In this document: in pieces, positions 45,230 through 54,265 of the stretch | Position numbering within the stretch: position 1 is the first letter of the stretch | How the letters are laid out: each line of letters starts with the position of its first letter | From: Stagonosporopsis chrysanthemi | Taxonomy: Eukaryota > Ascomycota > Dothideomycetes > Pleosporales > Didymellaceae | Direction of reading: 5' to 3' | DNA: 64,000 nt | NCBI GenBank assembly: GCA_022560025.1 | Contig: JAFISE010000156.1 | Coordinates: 1 to 64,000, forward strand | Notes under the pieces: model-generated | Databases searched by the model: none | The model's input: the letters and a program-made list of their open reading frames with translations, nothing else | Told to the model about the DNA's origin: nothing | Made by a program: the position numbers and the translations under genes

Positions 45230-47084
45230 TTAAGCCGTCGCTGTAGCTCTAGCACAATACGCCGACCCAAAAGAAATAACCGTACTCGCCACCGCTGTTC
45301 CACATGCCCCATTCGCATAATCTCCAATGCCATACCCAAAATTAGCATTCTTGCACAGACATGCAGCCTGAGACGAGCTACATCCTAATGCGCTATACTG
45401 TCCAATCATGTTGTTCATGCACGTCTGGCCACACGAGGGTAGCGAGCCAATGCCTGTCGCTGTAGGCGTAGGTGTGGTCGTTGCAGGAAAAGTTGTCCTC
45501 GCGGCTTCGGCGATGGAGCAGTAGTTCGATGCCCAGGCAATGACGCTGGCACCGACCGAGGAGCCGCAAGCGCCGTTAGAGCAGTCTCGTACCCCATAAC
45601 CGAAGTTGGCGTTGCGGCAGACGCAGGCTGGGTCGGCGGAGGAACAGCCGAGGGTCGAGTATTGGCCGAGCATGTTGTTTACACAAGTTTGCTGGGCAGG
45701 ACATTAGTAATGAGGAGAGAGAGAAGATGTGTGTAATGAGTCAGATGGAGACATGGGTTGGGATTGAACTTACGCCGCATGATGGGGGGGAGAAGATGGC
45801 AGGGATAGCGGTAGAGGCATTTGTGGTGGTAGAAGATGTCTTCGTGGGAGAGGTCGTGGGCACGGGAGACGATGTTTTGATTGCGCTAGACATGGCTGAA
45901 GATGGCTTGGACGGAATAACGGACGTCGCCGATGTTGCCTTTGTAGAGGCAGTTGGAGTTGCTGGTGAAGAAACTGGTAGGGTCGAGGACTTTGGAGGAA
46001 CGACCGACTGTGAAGATGACTTGGAAGAGATAGCTGAATGTGAAGACGACGATGCTAGAGTCAGAGGAGCGTAGGTGTTACCGTCAAATGCAGTGGCAAA
46101 CACTACATTACCATCTGTGCCAGCCGTCTCGGGAAGAACAGTGACAGAGGCAGACGCATCATAGCTTGTAACATCCATAATCACGCTTGGCCATACGACA
46201 GAGCTGCAATAGGCGTTTCGACCAGGACGGGCTGTCTCGGACCAATGTGGAGCTCGGAGTGTGAATCCCCTAGAAATTTGTTAGCCAGGAATTCGAACTA
46301 TACTGCACACAAAAACTTACTTTGGACAGCAAACAACATATGTAGAATTGGCTTTATACGACTCCCATTGGTCCGGGCAGACAAGCTTGCTGAATGGCGG
46401 CAGAGTTGTTGTCGCCAGAGCACTGGCGACAAATTGGCTCGGACAGCATTGTGTCATCCTTACAGTTGGTACGGGGTCAATAATGTTGAGCCAGAGATTG
46501 CCAGTGTCTGTTGCCATGGTGGTAATGCCTCCCGTGCACTCTGGAGACGCTGAGAATACGGTAGTGACAGCCATATCATATTCTGTGTTCGTTGTCACTA
46601 AAGCCTTGCTGGATGTGGTAGGTGATGGCGATGATGATGTTGAGGGTAACGATCGTGGCGAGGATGAAGAAGAAGTTGTCGGAGGCTTCGACCCAATTGC
46701 AGAAATAGTTGATGAGGTTGAAGAGCCCACGATTGTGCCAACCTTTGACACACTGATTGGCTGTAATTGACGGGCTTTTAGGAGTTTAGCAAGAACACCA
46801 GCCTGTCTCTTTGCAGACTTGAAAATCTTGGCAGAGAATCCGTCTGCTCCTCGCTTCTTGAAGTCAGAATCGGATGAACTGCTTTCATAGTCTGAGGAAG
46901 AACACGACGACACAGGCTCAGGGGGTGGAGGGATCTTATCATCCAGTTTCGCATCGCCTCGGTCAACACCCGTCTTGATTTGCGTGCTAGAGTCCTGAAG
47001 GGCACGCAGGATAGATAGATGCGTTATGTCGGACGTAGGTACATCCGTCATGTCCCGACCAAATTGTCCGCTGAGGGTCGTCAT
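45230..47084 (-). CDS. Tandem-CFEM protein with long Ser/Thr-rich region
   Basis: Exons on the minus strand: 47084-46321, 46269-45774 and 45691-45230. GT-AG introns of 51 and 82 bp in phase give 573 aa. Order: a charged start without a signal peptide, an acidic Ser patch (SSCSSSDYESSSSDSDF), Ser/Thr-rich mucin-like stretches, a Cys-containing middle (MTQCCPSQFV, YVVCCPKGFT), more Ser/Thr, then two CFEM domains. CFEM 1 (about 417-480) has eight cysteines, from PSCG-QTC to SNYC. CFEM 2 (about 508-570) lacks one: GIGDYANGAC where CFEM 1 has GVRDCSNGAC. CFEM proteins are extracellular, often in haem uptake or host contact, so the missing signal peptide is odd. The frame stays open upstream into the copia LTR at 47123, so the N-terminus was probably removed by that insertion. 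Confidence 0.85.
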
Positions 47085-47122
47085 TTTGGTCTTGAGTGCT
47101 TCTCCTTGGTCGTGGGTTAGTT

Positions 47123-47307
47123 TGTCACGGTTAAGGGCATCTCCTGCCTCACGTGCAGTTGCACCTTACCTCTAGTGAGACGAGGCTGCCTCTCCTGCAC
47201 TAGCGCTGTTTACAGCTACCTATGTATACATACTGTTTGTAGCTTTGCACAATACAACCTCAGTTCAATCCTCAAATCTTTCTGCACTGCTTGCACTCAC
47301 TGCGACA
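47123..47307 (+). mobile_element. 5' LTR, family B, of a Ty1/copia element
   Basis: A 185-bp LTR starting TGTCACGG and ending CTGCGACA. It is about nine-tenths identical to 31448-31633 and 58508-58693. It is directly followed by a primer-binding site and gag, so here it is a 5' LTR in forward orientation. Its left edge lies 39 bp upstream of the first ATG of the CFEM gene. Confidence 0.9.
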
Positions 47308-47324
47308 GTTATGAGCCCAGCTGC
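47308..47324 (+). promoter_or_regulatory. Copia primer-binding site (half initiator tRNA-Met)
   Basis: GTTATGAGCCCAGCTGC directly abuts the LTR. It is complementary to the anticodon arm of an initiator tRNA-Met (CTGGGCTCATAAC). Priming by a tRNA half-molecule is the mechanism known for Drosophila copia and related elements. Confidence 0.7.
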
Positions 47325-47485
47325 AACTTAGAATTGTTCTCACCTGCTGCTGCAATCGTCACTCTGTTTGAGTCGCACGTTGCTATACCGCGTCCACCAC
47401 AACGCACCTGTTACCGCGTTCATTCACGACGCCCATTGACTGGACCTCTGCTTAGATCCATTCAAACACGACTACAGCCTCTACT

Positions 47486-47884
47486 ATGGCTACTAAGTCT
47501 GATCCTGCTGTGACGCGCGTCACAGTCATACTAAACACACCTAACAACTAGTTCACCTAGTTGTTCATTTGCTAAGATGTTGCCAACTGCTACAGTCTCT
47601 GGCAATACATTAATCCTAATGTAGCTAGAGAGCTTCTCTCTAAGCTAGTAGAGGCTACTAAGCCTTAACTTATTAATTACAAGCCTAGAGCTATTAAGCT
47701 CTCTAACCTAACTACAGACAACTAAGAATCTCACTAATCGGAATATATTTAATAAAAGCGCTGCTGCTCTAAGTACTATACTTAGAAGAAGGCCTTAGCT
47801 AATCTAAACATAGATATTAGCAAGATAATTACTATATACTATATACACCTAATTAAAGATTATAAGACACTCTATAACTAACTA
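47486..47884 (+). pseudogene. Copia gag, mutated and interrupted
   Basis: From the ATG at 47486 the frame reads MATKSDPAVTRVTVILNTPN, then stop codons at probable Trp positions (TAG for TGG in a TGG-TTC-ACC-TGG-like context), then DVANCYSLWQYINPNVAREL, LSKLVEATKP and ITIYYIHLIKDYKTLYN. This is the beginning of a copia Gag polyprotein. TGG-to-TAG reflects C-to-T at CpA on the other strand, the preferred RIP target. It is cut at 47884 by the family A LTR; no continuation of pol was recognised beyond. Confidence 0.75.
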
Positions 47885-48162
47885 TGTAAGAACAAGCCCA
47901 GTTCTTCAAGCCCACCTTACATTACCCGACAACTACCCGACTCAGATCCGTCTTCCAACTGCTCCTCGGTACAGTCTTCCCCGAGCTTCCAGGTATAAGA
48001 GGGGAAGCCTCTACAGAGTTCAGATAGATAGTTTTGAAGTATCCTTTCGTACAAGACCTATAGGAATAGATATCTAGTCCTGCAGTTTATCCCAGTGCTT
48101 CCATACACCTCGTAGCGGATACCTATGCGATTCGGACCCCTCTAGCATCCTGTGTCATTACA
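47885..48162 (-). mobile_element. Solo LTR, family A, nested in the copia element (AACTA duplication)
   Basis: A 278-bp reverse copy of the 15883-16161 LTR (ends TGTAAGAACAAG and GTGTCATTACA). AACTA is duplicated at 47880-47884 and 48163-48167. It landed in the gag relic, so it is younger than the copia insertion. Confidence 0.93.
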
Positions 48163-48167
48163 AACTA

Positions 48168-48667
48168 GTTGCTCTTAAGAAGTTTCTTTGTATAACAGAC
48201 ATAACTGTTACGATCTCCTTTTATCAGCCAACCAAATGCTGACACCCAGCAAGCGCTGACGCACATGGCGCAGTAATTACACGGGCTCTCCCGTGCGGCA
48301 CGGTTACGGCACAGTTTATTACACGTCACGTGACGAGCTCACTCCTTGGCAGTCGAGCCAGATGGGTCGCACTTGCGGAGCTCACGCAGCTCACGTCGAG
48401 CTCAGTGAGCCACTACACTCACTATGTATCTCCTTAGTATATAGTCTCGTAGGAACACAACCATTAGGGTTCGTGTTCAACCTAAGTAACAATCTTTGTT
48501 ATTGGATCTCAACCCAACCCTCGAGCCAGACAGTCTACTCTGTACTACTCATCGTTACCCTTAGCTTTCAAGACAGACAGATCGTATCTGTACTCCTTAC
48601 TGCTAACCCCGCGAACCTCCTGTTACCGTATTCATCCCCGAGAACCAATTGACGAGTGCTTACGAGC
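48168..48667. other. Probable retroelement-derived sequence, unassigned
   Basis: No gene. A TGTTACG start at 48206 and the sequence style suggest another LTR, but no matching end or target duplication was found. The frame at 48293-48652 has no motif. Confidence 0.3.
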
Positions 48668-48669
48668 TA

Positions 48670-49041
48670 GGCTGGCAAATGGGTCTCCTCATCGGGATCT
48701 CAAATTCGCAATATCTCTGTCAGTTCAAGGCCAATTCTAAAGATTGTTGGTTTAATTTATAGCTATAATTTAGACCTACATTTTTTGTATAGAAAGTATA
48801 TCCGATAGTCTAGCAGAACAAAAGTTATTTGATGACCCAGGCTGCCAAGAGATGGGTCTCCACATCTGGCTCCGATCTAAGATATCTAGCTGACTAAAAG
48901 AGCTAGCTCAAGTTTTTGTATATATAAAAAATAGATCTCGGTTAGGGCTACAATTTAAGCTACTAATTGTCTAAATTGAGCGTAAGCCTATCAAGATATT
49001 GCAGATCCTAAGATCCCGATGTGGAGACCCATTTGCCAGTC
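48670..49041. mobile_element. MITE C, 372 bp, TA-flanked
   Basis: Inverted terminal repeats of about 47 bp: GGCTGGCAAATGGGTCTCC at 48670 and GGAGACCCATTTGCCAGTC ending at 49041. TA is at 48668-48669 and 49042-49043. A partial internal third copy of the repeat occurs in forward orientation at about 48841-48886 (GCCAAGAGATGGGTCTCCAC), which may reflect an earlier nested insertion or duplication. Non-coding. Confidence 0.85.
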
Positions 49042-49197
49042 TACGTGCGCAACAACGTTATGCGCAATACACTGTGTTTTTCTGCAATATCTATATAGAC
49101 AAATTTATTGCTAGGGTTTAAATTACAGATCTCTGCAAGGGCAGCTTCTAACCCTAGCATAGTGTTGAGTTGTTACGCGTTCAAAAATGGTGTAATT

Positions 49198-49247
49198 TTG
49201 GTGTCCTGGGCGTTCGGTGACTCCGGGCGTTCGGTGCACGGACACAG
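49198..49247 (+). repeat. Pogo-type element end
   Basis: Contains GGGCGTTCGGTG twice and ends GTGCACGGACACAG next to TA (49248-49249), like the end at 1035-1084. The same motif occurs inverted at 33543-33562. No opposite end was found within this region. Confidence 0.5.
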
Positions 49248-49249
49248 TA

Positions 49250-49978
49250 GCGATAGATGCGTGTACTAGTAAAACTTAGCCTTCAACTAATGCAAGCCGT
49301 ATGCGCACATCTGCACTAGATCTCTTGGCAGAGAAAATCATCCAGAATTCCCTGGCGCTCATGCTAAAGCAAGAAGCTGGCACTGACGCCGGGCTCGTCT
49401 TGGATGTCAGTTTGATGCAGAGGGCGACAACACAAGTCGCCATGAGCATCCAGGTCCTGTTCTGAAAGACGACCAAGTATTCAGCGCATCTGTAACCTTG
49501 GACCGATCTTCTCCTCGATCAGGCGTGGCGTCCGAAAGGCGCGCCACGCAAGAGCTGAGTCGCACGTCCAGGCCCTAACTCATGATTTCAGCCGCATGTT
49601 AAGCCTTTCCCTACGGTCACACAGTTCACGGCCGCGTCGGCTCGTGCTGCCTGGTCCCTTGGATCAGCTACCAGAGACGAGACCCAACCATCAATCAGCG
49701 TGAGGAAGAGGACCGACTTGTCGCTGATCAGTGGCAGCCTAGATGCCTATGAGCCGACGTGGCCAGGCCCTGAAGATCAGCGCACTGACCGGGTGTATGA
49801 CATAATAAACGGTTGACTTTCAGCTATATATCCCATACAGTACCCGCCAGCTTCCCCATACCACTCGCTCAATCGATTCACTCAGAGCTCATTGTCTTTG
49901 TTGTGCCATCGTACCCTCGCGGGCACCCGTATCCCAGCTCGAAAGCCACTTCATTCCCAGTCGCTGGAGACTGGGAAG
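49250..49978. other. Upstream region of the single-span membrane protein gene
   Basis: No gene supported. The minus frame at 49276-49476 has no motif. It should hold the promoter of the gene starting at 49979. Confidence 0.4.
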
Positions 49979-51112
49979 ATGCTGGACGCGAGTATCATTG
50001 CGGCCATTGTTACCGGCATCCTGGCGCTGGGAGGCGTGCTCACGACTGCCTGGATGTCCAAGTGGAACGAACATCGGAGACAAGCGCATGTCAATAAGGC
50101 TGCACTCTCGCGATCATTCGTTCCCCTCGTGAGTGCGTCTTGGGACTTGTGCAATTGGCTCTATGACATCCTGGACGAGAGCAACTACGCACCGGCGCCA
50201 ACTACTGCTTATGGACCTGGCTGGAGCACTGAGTTCACGATGTACTTGCTCGGTCGATATTTCGCGAGCGTTCACATTATCAACGAGAAGACGCACCTCT
50301 TTGCGCATATAAGAGGGATAAAGGCAGATTTGCTAAAGAAGCTTCTATGGAAGATCCAGAATGAGTTTGTTTCATTACACTATGAAGGGCGAGAAAGCTT
50401 GGAAATGCGTTGGTTCGAGGGCGACATACTAGCTGTGCAAGAACACCTCGTCGAAGTCGTCAGCAACGTCGAGGGACCAGCTCAGGAACTGCGAATCATT
50501 GGCTGGATCGGATTCCAGAAAAAGCTCTCGCGAACGTCAGAGCCCGGCAGTGTGGACGCTTCGAACTTGTCCAAGGTTCTCGAATGGTATGGGGACGAAC
50601 TTCAACGGATCATCTACCGCCGATTCAAGAGCCTATACGAAGGCCAGTGGAGAGCGCACAACAACCCTCAAGATCTTCGTATCCTAACGTTCGAAACCGA
50701 CGAGAAAACGAAGGAGAAATGGCAGAAAGAGGAAACAATGATTCGTGATGAGCAAGAGCAGGACCCAGGGGTTGGCATTATAGTCCCTGATCATCGGCTG
50801 CGGCGACTTCAGCATCTGCTATGTGACCTCGTGGAGGTGTTGGATGCGTTTACTGCCATGAACCTTAACCGTCCAGTACGCAGATGCAACATGCGGATGG
50901 GCCATCAGGCTTATCTTCCAAGCAACCCCCTGGGACTAGTCGCTGGCGGACAAGTCCCCTGTGACTGCAATTTTGTTGTGTGCAATCCGGAACAAAGGGA
51001 CTTCAATCACCGATCTCTTCCACAGTCATCCGGCTCATATCAAAGGCCTCAGAAAAGAAACAAAAACTTCAGTCAAGAGAAAAAAGAAAATTATACTATA
51101 GATGTAGTCTAA
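49979..51112 (+). CDS. Conserved hypothetical protein with one membrane span
   Basis: I chose the ATG at 49979 (377 aa) because it places a hydrophobic span right at the N-terminus (ASIIAAIVTGILALGGVLTT, residues 3-22) followed by basic KWNEHRRQ, a typical anchor. The frame is also open from an earlier ATG at 49892. The cytosolic body has well-formed segments such as LVSASWDLCNWLYDILDESN, YLLGRYFASVHIINEKTHLF, LLKKLLWKIQNEFVSLHYEG and SLEMRWFEGDILAVQEHLVE. I recall this pattern from uncharacterised proteins of filamentous ascomycetes; no function is known to me. The tail is polar and Lys-rich. Single exon, intact, with a clean codon pattern. Confidence 0.82.
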   Translation: MLDASIIAAIVTGILALGGVLTTAWMSKWNEHRRQAHVNKAALSRSFVPLVSASWDLCNWLYDILDESNYAPAPTTAYGPGWSTEFTMYLLGRYFASVHIINEKTHLFAHIRGIKADLLKKLLWKIQNEFVSLHYEGRESLEMRWFEGDILAVQEHLVEVVSNVEGPAQELRIIGWIGFQKKLSRTSEPGSVDASNLSKVLEWYGDELQRIIYRRFKSLYEGQWRAHNNPQDLRILTFETDEKTKEKWQKEETMIRDEQEQDPGVGIIVPDHRLRRLQHLLCDLVEVLDAFTAMNLNRPVRRCNMRMGHQAYLPSNPLGLVAGGQVPCDCNFVVCNPEQRDFNHRSLPQSSGSYQRPQKRNKNFSQEKKENYTIDVV

Positions 51113-51256
51113 GTCAACTTTCTAGCTATAATACTATATACTATGCCTAAGGTTTCATATAAGAAGACAGGTTTGCTTGCGGCTCTTGCAGGGGCGGCAG
51201 ACGCGCAGCGTAGCCTGTCACGGATTAGCTTAGGTAATGCGAGATCCGCTCACCAC

Positions 51257-51770
51257 CTACGCATCCCTTATCAACACCTCGTCCTGCAAACCTTGAGAGC
51301 GCATGAGTTCGTACAGGGCCTCTGACTCGCCATCACCCCCATCGCTGCCGGCCCAGCCAAGGCTCCGGCTAACGCCGTTGTAGCTAGTTGCGAGATACGC
51401 GTCCAGCGTGTCAACGTTGACGACAGGAAACGACAGCTGTCCGAACAGCTCGTGCACATGATCGACCCTCATGTTCTGCCAATAGAGCGCCGTATTAACG
51501 GTAGATACTGGACAAGTCGAGCGGATAACTCCATAATAAGAACACCTGTGCGCGCTCACCTGAGCTTGTCCCGTAGGCAAAGTCAAAGTGCTCTTGTACT
51601 GGCATATCAAGGCCCATGGCTCGCTCAAGAGCGCGAAGGAACTGGCTAGGCACTACATTGCGTATGCCCCGCTGTCAATGGAAAGGACCCGCACGCCCGC
51701 TGTTGCCGGCTTGACCTGTTTGCTCACCTTGCACGCCAGGCCACAAAGCGGGCACTGATATATTTTGTCT
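51257..51770 (-). pseudogene. Patatin-like phospholipase fragment
   Basis: Minus strand. YQCPLCGLACKVSKQVKP leads into GVRVLSIDSG (the DGGG-type oxyanion loop, altered). After a one-base frameshift near 51665 it continues GIRNVVPSQFLRALERAMGL and VQEHFDFAYGTSSG, the GxSxG nucleophile elbow. A likely intron (GTGAGC...GGCAG) follows. The next piece (HVHELFGQLSFPVVNVDTLD to LQDEVLIRDA, stop at 51257) does not look like the normal continuation, so a large part is missing. Fungal patatins of this type often stand with NACHT or repeat domains and can act in self-recognition. Frameshift, altered oxyanion motif and internal loss argue against activity. Confidence 0.6.
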
Positions 51771-51779
51771 AGGTGCCTC

Positions 51780-53738
51780 TCTGCTTCTTAACACCGACAT
51801 TGGCGCAAATGATACTCTTCACAAAGCATGTGACTGCACGGTGACTTATGCTCAGGTGCCTTTCCTCACCAGACACGCCAAACTCTTCATCTGGCCAAGC
51901 CAGGGCATGGACTCTGCCAGCGCGTTCGTGTTGGACTTCACATCCACCTGCGCTAGTTCGCTTCTTTCTATAATGTGATGCTTGATCAGCATGACAAGAC
52001 ATGTGCAAAGCAACACCATAGAAGTTTTGCTCTTTCCTTGCTTCAGCATCTTGTTAGTTACAGCAGCTATGCACATGTTGTAGTAGTGTACGCCGAAGAC
52101 ACCCTGTATGTCAAAGACTAACATAAGTCAGCAGAAGTGCTGTAACGTGCAAGCACACGCTTACTGTGCACATTGGCGCTGTAGCCATCTCTTGCTAGAC
52201 AGGCAGCAACATAGAAGATACTATGGCTACCATGAGCGACTCCTCTACTACATCAGAGCCTTATCGTGTAACACAAGAGATCCAACAAGCGAGATCACAG
52301 GCTTACACCTAAGTACCGCATAGACCGTAATGATGGATCATGTCTGGGACCGCGCGGCTGCTTCCGTCAAAGCTGCAGACAGCGGAACTGTTCTACCAAA
52401 ATTTTCGGCTGGTATCTGTGAGAGCCTCTTCCAGCTCCTTGTAATGTTCTGGATAAATATCTTGCCGGATGGAAAGACGCGTCCACTTCCCTGGCCTTCT
52501 CGGAATCCATCTCACAGAGCTATGCTTCAAGAAGCCACACAACTACACCCTGTATCCGTCGGCACTTATATAGGCAGGGCGTCTGGTCATATTCGACTGT
52601 GCGCTTCCCCCCACAGCCTACGAACAACCTAAAGTTCCCTGGCCTGACTAAACAACGTATCAGGATCAGGCACAGCGTTTGTGCAAAGCCATACAACCGA
52701 AGTACCTTTAACGAGGGAGCCTTGCACCCATCAGCTATTTATTTAAACAACTTCAGCATAGTTACGCTAGTGCTTGACGCGGAGGCCTTCGTACAAATGT
52801 ATTATAGTTAACCAGTCCTGTGCCCCGCAGTCTAGGTCGTCGCGTCGCGTCGAGTTGTGTCGCGTCGAGTTGTGTCGCGTCTCAGCGCATTGTCCCGTTA
52901 CTTAGTACCGAACAACTGTTGTAAACCCTAAGAGAGAGTAAGAATGCTTACACGCAGCGATTCCCAGCTACGTTGTTTTTAAAGCATCAAACAAATGTGA
53001 TTATGGCTAACGAAGTCAGCAGTCACTTATCTATATCTTTGTATATGGCTAAGTAAGCCTCTCTCAATCTAATTAATCATCAGTGTACTAAGCCCAAGCT
53101 TTTCACGAAATAATGACGCATCGCTAAATCATCGCCGCCCAGCGTCAGTCTGCTTCTTTGCCTTTGTCATCTTTTCTCTAAATCCGGCGCGTTTCTCCTT
53201 TATTGTTTAGCTGAGCGCTCAGAGTAGGGCGTGCAAATGGCTTGGTTAAGTCTTCTGGCTGTACCAATCAGCACGACTCAGCGCACCTTGGTGCTAATTG
53301 CTACATACCTCGGGTGCGATCTAACTCTATGTAGGGGTAGAACTAGTGGAAGAGAGAAAACGGGGCAGGTGTAAGACCGACCTTTGAAGATTAAGTTTTC
53401 TCTTTGAAGTTGCAAAACGTGCCGTACAGCCACGCAATTCAAACGCAGCCTTCTGAATATTGATTTGAGATGTATTGGTTGACATATTGCAGGTAAAGGA
53501 GGGGTAGTTGAGCGGTGCAGGACTAGCGTGCGCTAAGCCTGAATCATTCTGTCATTACTGTGCGCTTAACCGACTTTGCCGCGGCTATAGGTTGACACTG
53601 GGGTCGAAACCTTTCCACACACAAAAATGCCTCGCCTCTTACGACAGAGGCTTACCCGTCACCTTGCTATGTAACAACCGGAACAGCAGTTGAATGATCA
53701 TCCAGTCGATACCACCCAAATCACACGCATATACCACC
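51780..53738. other. About 2 kb without a supportable gene
   Basis: The frames at 51852-52124, 52330-52632 and 52599-52811 lack motifs. Contains the minisatellite at 52838-52881. Confidence 0.4.
52838..52881 (+). repeat. Short minisatellite, unit CGCGTCGAGTTGTGT
   Basis: CGTCGCGT, then two copies of CGCGTCGAGTTGTGT, then CGCGTC: a 15-bp unit repeated about 2.5 times. Non-coding. Confidence 0.8.
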
Positions 53739-54265
53739 ATGCCGCTTTTCGAGGTCCAACACGTCGTTCCTCTGACAGACGACCAAAAGACGCCCTCGCG
53801 CTAGCAATCACTGATATTCATGCAACCAAGTTCACTACGCCCCGCGTTGCCGTCAACGTGAAGTACAACGATGTTTCAAAAGTCTTGATGTACATCGCCG
53901 GCAAGCGACGCCAAGGCAATCATATCATCGGCAACGTGCGAGTCGGGCCTACCCGTCCTCAAAAGGACTTTGACGATGAGTGCCTCGAAATTTTGGCCGC
54001 TTGGAACAGGATCGTGGCGACGCCTGAGGACAAGGCGAAAGCTCCTGATCGCGACCTAAGGATGAGGTCTTGCTTCCTCCTCGGAGGTATGACAGCGGGT
54101 TATGAGGCTGGATTTTTGATTCCTCCTGCTGGTGGGGATGTGAAATGGCTGCATGATCACATCGCGTCGTTCGAGGAGCAGGCTGCTGCTGGAGATTTGG
54201 ATATGGCGGATTTGGTCAAGGAGGTGAAGGATTGGGGCATGCTGGATAATAAGACAGTCTTCTGA
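53739..54265 (+). pseudogene. Tautomerase-superfamily gene with one frameshift
   Basis: The ATG at 53739 starts MPLFEVQHVVPLTDDQK, with Pro directly after Met, the catalytic residue of the tautomerase/cis-CaaD superfamily. The run CCAAAAGACG has one A too few: the start frame ends in TAG, while the next frame continues the family perfectly (DALALAITDIHATKFTTPRV, VNVKYNDVSKVLMYIAGKRR, GNHIIGNVRVG). It ends at TGA 54263-54265. Read across the shift, it would be about 175 aa. A single homopolymer indel in otherwise intact sequence could be a recent mutation or a sequencing error. Such enzymes act on small enols or halogenated acrylates; the substrate here is unknown. Confidence 0.72.

Noticed and set aside
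48206..48660. Further LTR starting TGTTACG
   Set aside because: No end with matching 5-bp duplication could be found.
53505..53612. tRNA-like A-box (TAGTTGAGCGG) and B-box-like GGGTCGAAACC
   Set aside because: The T-stem does not pair (CTGGG against CCTTT) and the spacing is too long without a convincing intron; no acceptor stem forms.
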